Assembly (NCBI GenBank): GCA_031423155.1
Contig: JANPEZ010000027.1
Span: forward strand, 1 to 13,730
Reading direction: 5' to 3'
Source of the DNA: JANPEZ01 sp031423155
Lineage (GTDB): Bacteria; Actinomycetota; UBA4738; HRBIN12
DNA length: 13,730 nucleotides
Position numbers and translations under genes: made by a program. The notes under the pieces were generated by a model, which was given only the letters and a program-made list of their open reading frames with translations, searched no databases and was not told the DNA's origin. Positions within the stretch are counted from its first letter, which is position 1; each line of letters begins with the position of its first letter. Below are positions 6,364 through 13,730 of the stretch, one piece after another.

Positions 6364-9300
6364 GTGCCCCGCGTGAACTGCTCCGCCTGCGGCACCCTCA
6401 ACGAAGCCGACCGCAAGTTCTGCCACGAGTGCGGAACACGGCTGGCCAGCGCCTGCCCATCTTGCGGCGCGATGATAGTCCCGGGGCACAAGTTCTGCGG
6501 GGAGTGCGGGACGACGCTGGCAGCGGCTGAGCCCGCCGCCCAACCCGGACCAGTGGCCACGCCGGCGGCCGCTCCGACCTCCGAGCGCCGGCTGGTCTCC
6601 GTCCTCTTCGCCGACCTCGTCGGGTTCACCACGCTCTCTGAGACCAGGGATGCCGAGGAAGTGCGAGAGCTCCTCTCCTCCTACTTCGAGATGTGTCGGA
6701 CGGTGATATCGCGCTACGGCGGAGTGGTCGAGAAGTTCATAGGCGACGCCGTCATGGCCGTGTGGGGAGCGCCGGTCGCGACGGAAGACGACGCCGAACG
6801 AGCGGTTCGTGCCGCGCTGGACCTGACGGCCGCCGTGACGGCGCTCGGGGAGGAAGTCGGAGCACCCGAGCTGCGCGCGCGGGCAGGCGTCTTGACGGGT
6901 GAGGCCGCGGTGAACATCGGGGCCGAGGGCCAGGGCATGGTCGCCGGAGACATGGTCAACACGGCCTCGCGCATCCAGTCGGCCGCTCCCCCGGGCGCCG
7001 TCTTCGTCGGGGAGACGACGCGGCGTGCGACCGAGGCAACCATCGGCTACGAAGACGCCGGCAACTTCGAGTTGAAGGGCAAGGCCGGGCTGGTTCCGCT
7101 GTGGCGAGCGCTTCGGTTGATCGCCGGTTCTCGTGGAACGCTCAAGGCTCAGGGGATGGAGGCGCCGTTCGTGGGGCGCGACCGCGAACTGCGGATGGCT
7201 AAGGACCTCTACCACGCATCCACCGAAGAGCGGAAGGCACACCTTCTGTCCGTGATCGGCATAGCCGGTATCGGCAAGTCGCGTCTGGTTTGGGAGTTCT
7301 ACAAGTACTTCGACGGTCTGGTCGACGACGCGTTCTGGCATCGCGGCCGGTGCCTGTCCTACGGCGAGGGAGTCACCTACTGGGCCCTGGCCGAGATGGT
7401 GCGCATGCGCGCCCGCATCGCCGAAGAGGAAGATCCCGCCTCTGCTCTCGAGAAGCTCCGCGCCACGATCCGCGAGAACGTGCCCGATCCCGACGAGCAA
7501 CGCTGGATCGAGCCGCGACTGGCACACCTATTAGGTCTTGAAGATCGGACCGCCGCGGACCGCGAAGACCTCTTCGCGGCCTGGCGCCTCTTCTTCGAGC
7601 GCCTGGCCGACCAGCTCCCGACGATCCTGGTCTTCGAGGACATGCAGTGGGCCGACCCCTCACTCATGGATTTCATCGAGTACCTATTGGAGTGGTCGCG
7701 CAACTTCCCCCTGTACATCGTCACGATGGCGCGCCCGGAGTTCACGGACCGGCGACCCAACTGGGGCACGGGCAAGCGCAACTTCACGTCCCTCTACCTG
7801 GAACCGCTGAAGCCCGAGGCGATGCACGAGCTGATGTCCGGGCTGGTCCCGGGGCTGCCCTCTGAGATAGAGGAACAGATCCTCTCGCGTGCCGAAGGGG
7901 TTCCGCTGTATGCGGTGGAAACCGTCAGGATGCTTCTCGATCGCGGGCTGCTCGCGCAGGAGGGGAACGTCTACCGCCCCACCGGTCCGATCGAGTCGCT
8001 GGAAGTTCCCGAGACGCTGCATGCGCTCATCGCCGCGCGCCTGGACGGGCTCACTCCCGACGAGCGACGTGTAGCTCAGGACGGCTCGGTGCTCGGAAAG
8101 ACCTTCTTCAAGCAAGCGGTCGCCGAACTCGGCGGAGTGACTCAGGAGGAGATCGAACCGATCTTGGCCGGACTCGTCCGCAAGGAGATCCTTACCGTCC
8201 AGGCAGATCCTCGATCGCCCGAACGAGGCCAGTACGGGTTCCTGCAGGATCTCGTGAAGAAGATCGCTTACGACACGCTGTCCAAGAAGGAGCGCAAGGC
8301 CAAGCACCTGGGTGCCGCCGCTTTCATCGAGCGAGCCTTCGCGGCTGACGAGGACGAGATCGTCGAGGTCCTGGCTGCGCACTACCTTTCCGCGTTCGAT
8401 GCCGCCCCCGATTCGGAGGACGCCGAGGAGATCAAGTCGAAGGCGTGCGATCTTCTCGCGCGCGCCGGGGAGCGCGCCGCTTCCCTCGCCGCCGCCGAGG
8501 AGGCCCTCCACTACTTCGAAAAGGCGATCGAACTCAGCGACGATCCCCTGCGCCGCGCAGAGCTTCACGAGCGGGCCGGAAAGATGGCGTGGAACGCCGG
8601 TCACGTCGCCGCCGCGACCACTCACGACGAGGAGGCGATCGCTGCATTCGAGTCGATCGGCCTCACGCACCCAGCGGCTCGGGTCTCGGCGGCCCTCGGG
8701 GAGATCGTGTGGCAGTCGGGCCACATCGAGGAGGCCGTCGAGCGCATGGAGGCCGCCTACGGCGTCCTGTTGAAGGAGGAACAAGACGCGGACGTCGCCT
8801 GGCTCGCGGCCCAGCTCGGGCGACTGCTCTACTTCATGGGAAGGACCGACGACGCACTCGAACGGGTGGAGTTCGCCCTCGACATCGCCGAGATGTTGCG
8901 CCTGCCGGAGGTCATGTCGCAGGCGATGAATACCAAGGGCATGATCCTCGCGGCGCACGGGCGGTACGAGGAGGGCATCGTCCTCACCCGACGCGCGCTA
9001 GAGATCGCCCTCGAGCACGACCTCGCGGCCGCGGCGATCCGTGCGTATAACAACCTGGGTGCCTCTGCCAGTCAGATCGATCGACTCGAGGAGGTGCTCC
9101 AGCTCAGCCGCCAGGGACTGGAACTTAGCCGCCGGACCGGGGACCGTCTATGGGAGATCCGGTTCCTGACCGGCGACACCGCCGAGCTCATGTACCTCGG
9201 ACGCTGGGACGAGGCGGTTGAGCGTTTCGATGACGTCGACCTGCGGGACGGGTTCGTCCTCGACATCGTGGGGCCGGGTATCAGCTCGCTCGTGCCGCTG

Positions 9301-9921
9301 TTCGTGCAGCGGGGTGAGCTCGATCGCGCCCGCGAGATGCTCGGGTTGATGAAGGACATGGAGGCGTCGCAGGACGTGCAGATCCGGGCGGTCTACCGGA
9401 TCAGCCAGGCCTCTCTCCTCCGAGCCGAAGGCCGGAGCGCCGAAGCCCTGGCCGGAGCAGAGGAGGCCTTCGCCACCCGAACCGAGTTCGGGATCCGAAC
9501 GGGCCACGTCCGCGAGGCGCTGGCGGAAGCACTCGAGGCGGCTTTCGCGCTCGAGGATCTCGGAAAGGTCGAGGAGCTGCTCGGGGTCATCGAGAGCCTT
9601 CGCCCCGGCGAGCTCACGCCTTACGTTCAGGCGCAAGGTGCGCGCTTCGGCGCGAGGCTCGCGGCGGCCCGGAAGGAAGCCGACCGAGTCGAGGCCGGCT
9701 TCGACGCCGCCACCCGTCAGTTCGAGGAACTTTCCATGCCATTCCTGCGCGCGGTGACCCTGCTCGAGCACGGCGAGTGGTTGGTGTCGCAAGGCCGGTC
9801 GACCGAAGCCGAGCCGATGTTCCGGCAAGCTCGTGAGACGTTCGCTCAGCTCAAGGCCGCGCCCTGGCTGGAGCGGCTCGACCGCGTATCCCCCGAGATC
9901 GTGGCGGAGGCCAGGTCGTGA
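6364..9921 (+). CDS. Zinc-ribbon class III nucleotidyl cyclase with STAND ATPase and TPR region (copy 1)
   Basis: This large cytosolic signalling protein (1185 residues) carries two zinc ribbons, Cys6/9/20/23 and Cys31/34/45/48. After an Ala/Pro linker the class III cyclase domain (about 73-250) has metal-binding Asp84 (LFADLVGF) and Asp128 (KFIGDAVMAVWG), purine-contacting Lys124, and the Asn199/Arg203 pair in VNTASR. The second substrate-choosing position is Met192, not Asp or Thr. The ATPase (about 265-640) has a VGRDREL entry motif, Walker A GIAGIGKS (299-306) and Walker B-like VFEDMQWAD (423-431). RGQYGFLQDLVKKIAYDTL (621-639) is the helical link typical of these proteins. TPR-like helices fill about 700-1180. 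The product should make cAMP or a related cyclic nucleotide under ATPase/TPR control. GTG 6364 has GAGGT four bases away; GTG 6373 (Met-Asn-Cys start, as in the paralogs) is equally possible. It contains a rare TTA codon at 7531. Confidence 0.94.
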   Translation: MPRVNCSACGTLNEADRKFCHECGTRLASACPSCGAMIVPGHKFCGECGTTLAAAEPAAQPGPVATPAAAPTSERRLVSVLFADLVGFTTLSETRDAEEVRELLSSYFEMCRTVISRYGGVVEKFIGDAVMAVWGAPVATEDDAERAVRAALDLTAAVTALGEEVGAPELRARAGVLTGEAAVNIGAEGQGMVAGDMVNTASRIQSAAPPGAVFVGETTRRATEATIGYEDAGNFELKGKAGLVPLWRALRLIAGSRGTLKAQGMEAPFVGRDRELRMAKDLYHASTEERKAHLLSVIGIAGIGKSRLVWEFYKYFDGLVDDAFWHRGRCLSYGEGVTYWALAEMVRMRARIAEEEDPASALEKLRATIRENVPDPDEQRWIEPRLAHLLGLEDRTAADREDLFAAWRLFFERLADQLPTILVFEDMQWADPSLMDFIEYLLEWSRNFPLYIVTMARPEFTDRRPNWGTGKRNFTSLYLEPLKPEAMHELMSGLVPGLPSEIEEQILSRAEGVPLYAVETVRMLLDRGLLAQEGNVYRPTGPIESLEVPETLHALIAARLDGLTPDERRVAQDGSVLGKTFFKQAVAELGGVTQEEIEPILAGLVRKEILTVQADPRSPERGQYGFLQDLVKKIAYDTLSKKERKAKHLGAAAFIERAFAADEDEIVEVLAAHYLSAFDAAPDSEDAEEIKSKACDLLARAGERAASLAAAEEALHYFEKAIELSDDPLRRAELHERAGKMAWNAGHVAAATTHDEEAIAAFESIGLTHPAARVSAALGEIVWQSGHIEEAVERMEAAYGVLLKEEQDADVAWLAAQLGRLLYFMGRTDDALERVEFALDIAEMLRLPEVMSQAMNTKGMILAAHGRYEEGIVLTRRALEIALEHDLAAAAIRAYNNLGASASQIDRLEEVLQLSRQGLELSRRTGDRLWEIRFLTGDTAELMYLGRWDEAVERFDDVDLRDGFVLDIVGPGISSLVPLFVQRGELDRAREMLGLMKDMEASQDVQIRAVYRISQASLLRAEGRSAEALAGAEEAFATRTEFGIRTGHVREALAEALEAAFALEDLGKVEELLGVIESLRPGELTPYVQAQGARFGARLAAARKEADRVEAGFDAATRQFEELSMPFLRAVTLLEHGEWLVSQGRSTEAEPMFRQARETFAQLKAAPWLERLDRVSPEIVAEARS
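9906..9910 (+). promoter_or_regulatory. Shine-Dalgarno site of cyclase copy 2
   Basis: GGAGG lies seven bases before GTG 9918, inside the last codons of copy 1. Together with the GTGA overlap it fixes the start of copy 2 and suggests translational coupling of the two proteins. Confidence 0.75.
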
Positions 9922-12900
9922 TCTGCGGCTCCTGCGGTCACGAGAACCCCGCCAGTCAGAAGTTCTGCGGAGAGTGCGGCGGCACGCTTTCCAACTCATG
10001 TCCGTCGTGCGGCCTGATCAACCCGGCGGGCCAGAAGTTCTGCGGCGAATGCGGGACGCCGATCGCGCAAGGCGCTGTAGCGGCCGCGGCCGCCCCCGCC
10101 CCCGCCCACGCGGCGCCGATCGCCGAGCGGCGGCTCGTCTCGGTCCTCTTCGCCGACCTGGTGGGCTTCACGACACTGTCCGAATCGCGCGACGCCGAGG
10201 AGGTCCGCGAACTCCTCTCCAAGTACTTCGAGACGTGCCGCACTCTGATCGGGCGCTACGGCGGCGTAGTCGAGAAGTTCATCGGCGACGCGGTCATGGC
10301 CGTCTGGGGAACCCCGACCGCGACCGAGGACGACGCCGAACGCGCGGTGCGCGCCGCGCTTGACCTGACCAGGGCGGTTGCCGAGATGGGCGTCGAAGCC
10401 GGCGCGCCAGAACTTCGCGCGCGTGCAGGTGTCCTGACCGGCGAGGCCGCGGTCACGATCGGCGCGGAGGGCCAGGGCATGGTCGCCGGCGACCTGGTCA
10501 ACACGGCATCGCGCATACAGTCCGCCGCCGAGCCCGGGCGAGTCTTCGTCGGCGAGGCCACGATGCGCTCTTCGGAGGCCTCGATCGTCTACGAAGACGC
10601 CGGCGATCACGAGATGAAGGGCAAGGCCGAGCCGATGCACCTTTGGCGCGCGGTCCGAGTCGTGGCCGGCTCGCTCGGAGCGCTCCGCCAGTCCGGCCTT
10701 GAGGCCCCGTTCGTCGGACGCGACCGCGAGCTTCGGATGATCAAGGAGCTGTTCCACGCCTCGGCCGAAGAGAACAAGGCGGCGCTCGTCTCGATCACCG
10801 GTATCGGCGGCATCGGCAAGTCGCGCCTGTCCTGGGAGTTCGAGAAGTACATCGACGGACTCGCCGAGACGAGCCTTTGGCACCGGGGCCGCTGCCTGTC
10901 CTACGGCGAGGGCGTCGCGTACTGGGCCCTCGTAGACATGGTGAAGATGCGCTGCCGTATCGCCGAGGAAGAGGATTCGGCCTCGGCGCTCAGCAAGCTC
11001 CGCGCGACCATCGAGGAGTTCATCCCCGACCCGAAGGAGCGCGACTGGGTCGAACCCCGGCTCCGGCACCTGCTCGCCCTGGACGGGGGGGCCACAGGCG
11101 ACCAGGAGAACGTCTTCTCCGCATGGAGGATCTTCTTCGAGCGCATGGCCGCGCGCTACCCCGTCGTCATGGTCTTCGAGGACATGCAGTGGGCCGACGC
11201 CGGTCTTCTCGACTTCATCGAGTACCTGCTGGAGTGGTCGCGCAGCCTACCGATCTTCATCCTCGGCCTCGCGCGGCCGGAGCTCGCCGACAAGCGGCCG
11301 ACCTGGGGAGCAGGGAAGCGCAGCTTCTCCTCTCTATATCTGGAACCGCTGTCGGCCGAGGCCATGGAACTGCTGCTGTCGGGTCTCGTGCCCGGGCTGC
11401 CGGACGACATCCGTTCGCAGATCCTCGACCGGGCTCAGGGCGTGCCGCTGTACGCGGTCGAAACCGTTCGCATGCTTCTCGACCGCGGGTTGCTCGTGCG
11501 CGAAGGCGACGTCTATCAGCCGACCGGTCCGATCGAGTCGCTCGATGTCCCCGAGACGCTTCACGGTCTGATCGCTGCGCGCCTCGACGGCCTCGCCCCC
11601 GAGGAGCGCCGAGTTATCCAAGACGGAGCGGTCTTGGGCAAGACTTTCTTCAAGCAAGGGATCGCTCGCGTAGCCGGCCTCTCTGAAGAAGAGGCGGAAC
11701 AGATCCTCTCGTCGTTGGTTCGCAAGGAGGTCGTCTCTCTTCAGGCCGACCCGCGCTCCCCCGAGCGCGGCCAGTACGGCTTCCTGCAGGACCTCGTCCG
11801 AAAGGTCGCCTACGACACGCTGTCGAAGAAGGAGCGCAAGTCCAAGCACCTCGCGGCCGCGGCCTTCATCGAAGAGGGCTGGACCGGCGAAGAGGACGAG
11901 ATCGTCGAAGTGGTTGCGGCGCATTACCTCAGCGCCTACGAAGCCGCGCCGGAGGCGAAGGACGCGGGCGAGATCCGCGACAAGGCCCGCGAACATCTGG
12001 TTGTCGCAGGCGAACGAGCCGCTTCTCTCGCAGCACCGGCCGAGGCGCAGCGTTACTTCGAGCAGGCCTCCGGGCTCGCCGACGACCCACGTGCACGGGC
12101 CGGCCTCTACGAACGTGCAGGACACATGGCGCTCGTCGCGACGCGATACGTCGAGGCCCGCAAGCTCCTGGGGGAATCACTCGACCTGCTGATAGCCGAG
12201 GGAGATACCCGTGCCGTCGCGCGTGTCACGGCCCGGCTGTCCGAGGCGGACCGCGTCGAGGGGCGCCTCGAGGAGGCTGTTGCGCGGATGGAGGAGGCAT
12301 TCTCTGCGCTCGTGGACGAGGGGCCGGACGAGAACCTCGCCACACTCGCCGCAGAGCTCGGACGACAGCACTTCTTCCTCGGTGAGATGGACGTTGCGGC
12401 CGAACGCCTAGAGGTCGCGCTGGAGATCTCGGAGAAGCTCGAGCTTTGGGAAACGGTCGCGGAGGCGATCAACACGAAGGGGTTCGCGGCGATATTCCGC
12501 GGCCGTCCGGAGGAGGCTACCGCCCTGCATCGCCACGCGCTGTTCGTCGCGCTGGAACACGACCACCCGGCGGCCGCGTTGCGGGCCTACTTCAACCTCG
12601 CCGAGGTCTTGGTGAGGCGGGACCGTTACGACGAGGCACTCGTGGAGTACGAGGCGGCGCTCGCGCTCGCGCGGCGAGTCGGCAACCGCTTCTGGGAGAC
12701 CGCGTTGATGAACGATCTGCCGTACGTCCTCACGATGTCCGGCATGTGGGACGACGCCATCGACTCGACTCCCGGCTTGGATGATCCTGAGACCGCTGCG
12801 ACGGCCGACGTCGTGGGCCGCTTGCTCGGGCTCCCCGAGATCCATGTCAACCGTGGCGATATGGACGCCGCCCAGGAGGTGCTGCCGCCGTTCGAGCGCT

Positions 12901-13619
12901 ACGAGCGCTCCGCCGATCTCCAAGAACGCGCGGTGTACTCTGCCGGACGAGCCGTCGTCCTCCGGGGGCAGGGTCGCAACGAGGAGGCGCTCGACGCCGC
13001 CATGATCGGGTTCGAGGCGGGGGAGCGCATCGGCATGAACCACCTCATGGTGAAGACGGCCTTCATCGAGGCTGTCGAGTCGGCCCTCGCCGCCGGTGAC
13101 ACCGTGAGCGCGGCCCGGATCTGCGACCGGATGCGGGCGGTGCTGCCCGGCGAGCGGATGCGGTTTCTCACCGGGCACTTGTCGCGCCTTGAGGCGAAGT
13201 TGACCGACGATCCCGCGATCGCCGATGAGAAGCGCGTAGTCGCCATAAGGCTCTTCCGAGAGATCGGCGCTCCGTTCTGGCTCGCGGTATCGTTAACCGA
13301 AGCTGCGGAACAGCAGACGCTTCGCGGCGGCGAGCCTATCGCGGCCTTGATCGAAGAGGCCGGCGGGATCTTCGAGCGGCTCCGTGCGACTCCCTGGCTC
13401 GAGCGTCTGGACGCGATCGCGACCGCCCGGGTAGGCGCGCCGTGTTCTGCTCCAACTGCGGTGGGGAGAACCAGCCCGGCAAGAGGTTCTGCGGGGACTG
13501 CGGCGCCACGTTGGCCGCGACTTGCCCTTCGTGCGGGGCCGCGAACGAACCCGGAAAGAGATTCTGCGGCGATTGTGGATCAGCCCTGGACGGGGCCGCG
13601 GCGGCCGCGACGCCAGTAG
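9918..13619 (+). CDS. Zinc-ribbon class III nucleotidyl cyclase with STAND ATPase and TPR region (copy 2), probably over-extended at its 3' end
   Basis: This paralog of copy 1 has the same order. Zinc ribbons are Cys3/6/17/20 and Cys28/31/42/45. The cyclase domain has Asp80, Lys120, Asp124, Asn195 and Arg199, again with Met (188) where Asp or Thr is usual. Walker A is GIGGIGKS (295-302), Walker B-like VFEDMQWAD (419-427), then a TPR-like region from about 690. GTG 9918 overlaps the copy 1 stop as GTGA, so the two are coupled. Homology with copy 1 ends at TPWLERLDAIATAR (to residue 1171). The reading frame then runs 62 codons to TAG 13617, overlapping copy 3 in a different frame. Removing one G from the GGG at 13429-13431 would give CGG-TAG, ending the protein at 1171 residues, close to copy 1 and seven bases before copy 3. 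The tail is therefore probably a sequencing or assembly error, or a recent mutation. A TTA codon occurs at 13293. Confidence 0.92.
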   Translation: MICGSCGHENPASQKFCGECGGTLSNSCPSCGLINPAGQKFCGECGTPIAQGAVAAAAAPAPAHAAPIAERRLVSVLFADLVGFTTLSESRDAEEVRELLSKYFETCRTLIGRYGGVVEKFIGDAVMAVWGTPTATEDDAERAVRAALDLTRAVAEMGVEAGAPELRARAGVLTGEAAVTIGAEGQGMVAGDLVNTASRIQSAAEPGRVFVGEATMRSSEASIVYEDAGDHEMKGKAEPMHLWRAVRVVAGSLGALRQSGLEAPFVGRDRELRMIKELFHASAEENKAALVSITGIGGIGKSRLSWEFEKYIDGLAETSLWHRGRCLSYGEGVAYWALVDMVKMRCRIAEEEDSASALSKLRATIEEFIPDPKERDWVEPRLRHLLALDGGATGDQENVFSAWRIFFERMAARYPVVMVFEDMQWADAGLLDFIEYLLEWSRSLPIFILGLARPELADKRPTWGAGKRSFSSLYLEPLSAEAMELLLSGLVPGLPDDIRSQILDRAQGVPLYAVETVRMLLDRGLLVREGDVYQPTGPIESLDVPETLHGLIAARLDGLAPEERRVIQDGAVLGKTFFKQGIARVAGLSEEEAEQILSSLVRKEVVSLQADPRSPERGQYGFLQDLVRKVAYDTLSKKERKSKHLAAAAFIEEGWTGEEDEIVEVVAAHYLSAYEAAPEAKDAGEIRDKAREHLVVAGERAASLAAPAEAQRYFEQASGLADDPRARAGLYERAGHMALVATRYVEARKLLGESLDLLIAEGDTRAVARVTARLSEADRVEGRLEEAVARMEEAFSALVDEGPDENLATLAAELGRQHFFLGEMDVAAERLEVALEISEKLELWETVAEAINTKGFAAIFRGRPEEATALHRHALFVALEHDHPAAALRAYFNLAEVLVRRDRYDEALVEYEAALALARRVGNRFWETALMNDLPYVLTMSGMWDDAIDSTPGLDDPETAATADVVGRLLGLPEIHVNRGDMDAAQEVLPPFERYERSADLQERAVYSAGRAVVLRGQGRNEEALDAAMIGFEAGERIGMNHLMVKTAFIEAVESALAAGDTVSAARICDRMRAVLPGERMRFLTGHLSRLEAKLTDDPAIADEKRVVAIRLFREIGAPFWLAVSLTEAAEQQTLRGGEPIAALIEEAGGIFERLRATPWLERLDAIATARVGAPCSAPTAVGRTSPARGSAGTAAPRWPRLALRAGPRTNPERDSAAIVDQPWTGPRRPRRQ

Positions 13620-13730
13620 CGCGCGAAGCACCCTCGTCCGAACGCCGTCTCGTCTCGGTCCTGTTCGCAGACCTGGTCGGTTTCACGACGTTCTCGGAAT
13701 CGCGTGACTCCGAGGAAGTTCGCGAACTGC
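13442..13730 (+). CDS. Zinc-ribbon class III nucleotidyl cyclase (copy 3), 5' part only
   Basis: The third tandem paralog is open at the right window edge, with 96 codons visible. It starts at GTG 13442 with Met-Phe-Cys, matching the Met-Ile-Cys and Met-Asn-Cys starts of its neighbours. Two zinc ribbons follow (Cys3/6/17/20 and Cys28/31/42/45), then an Ala/Pro linker and the opening of the cyclase domain, RRLVSVLFADLVGFTTFSES, with the first metal-binding Asp. The frame is free of stops to the edge. The ATPase and TPR parts are presumed to lie beyond the window. The ribosome site is weak: GGTAGG at 13430-13435, six bases upstream. The start overlaps the extended reading frame of copy 2 by 178 bp; this disappears if copy 2 really ends at TAG 13432. 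Identity as a cyclase is strong, but completeness cannot be judged. Confidence 0.92.
   Translation, partial: MFCSNCGGENQPGKRFCGDCGATLAATCPSCGAANEPGKRFCGDCGSALDGAAAAATPVAREAPSSERRLVSVLFADLVGFTTFSESRDSEEVREL

Larger units (their letters stand above)
6364..13730 (+). other. Tandem array of three cyclase paralogs
   Basis: Three head-to-tail genes begin with the same order of domains and near-identical blocks, such as RRLVSVLFADLVGFTT in all three and GAEGQGMVAGD in the first two. Copies 1 and 2 are about 3.5 kb each. Junction 1/2 is a GTGA overlap; junction 2/3 would be a 7-bp gap if the extra G is discounted. The pattern indicates gene duplication with retention of an operon-like layout. More copies may follow beyond the window. 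Confidence 0.9.

Noticed and set aside
6277..11069. Long minus-strand open frames opposite the cyclase genes (6277-7527, 7684-8958, 9996-11069)
   Set aside because: They mirror the codon structure of the strongly supported plus-strand genes, and similar antisense frames recur at equivalent places in both paralogs, as expected for shadows.
13426..13432. CCCGGGT as a slippery heptamer for programmed -1 frameshifting from copy 2 into copy 3
   Set aside because: Copy 3 is in the -1 frame relative to copy 2 and the heptamer fits the letter pattern, but its phase relative to the copy 2 codons is wrong for tandem slippage. Copy 3 also has its own start codon matching its paralogs.

Overview
The window is GC-rich DNA with frequent GTG starts, tight same-strand gene packing and actinobacterial-style lipoprotein and TetR genes. 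It most likely comes from an uncultured or little-studied Actinomycetota lineage. This placement is inferred from style only; no ribosomal or other phylogenetic marker is present. I see no tRNA, rRNA, CRISPR array, insertion sequence or prophage gene.

Left part (1-2850): a small secreted lipoprotein gene on the plus strand converges on a minus-strand cluster that reads, in transcription order, TetR regulator, cupin, alpha/beta hydrolase. TetR and cupin overlap in an ATGA, and the hydrolase follows 39 bp later, so they look like one self-regulated catabolic or detoxifying operon. A good -35/-10 pair lies just before the TetR gene and would give an almost leaderless mRNA. An imperfect dyad overlaps the -10.

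Middle (2851-6126): one large minus-strand gene encodes a secreted mosaic protein. Its parts are a signal peptide, a PQQ-type glucose/sorbosone dehydrogenase-like beta-propeller, thrombospondin type-3-like calcium repeats, a beta-rich middle domain and a six-repeat kelch propeller. A 237-bp divergent intergenic region with several short dyads separates it from the right-hand block.

Right part (6364-13730): three tandem paralogous genes, the third cut by the window end. Each begins with two CxxC-X10-CxxC zinc ribbons followed by a class III nucleotidyl cyclase domain; the two complete copies continue into a STAND/AAA ATPase and a long TPR-type helical region. The first two are coupled through a GTGA overlap. 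The second lacks the stop codon expected just before the third, apparently because of one extra G, and reads 62 codons into the third gene in another frame. The whole block looks like an expanded family of cytosolic cyclic-nucleotide signalling proteins with conserved output domains and diverged sensor arms. It is the most interesting part of the window.
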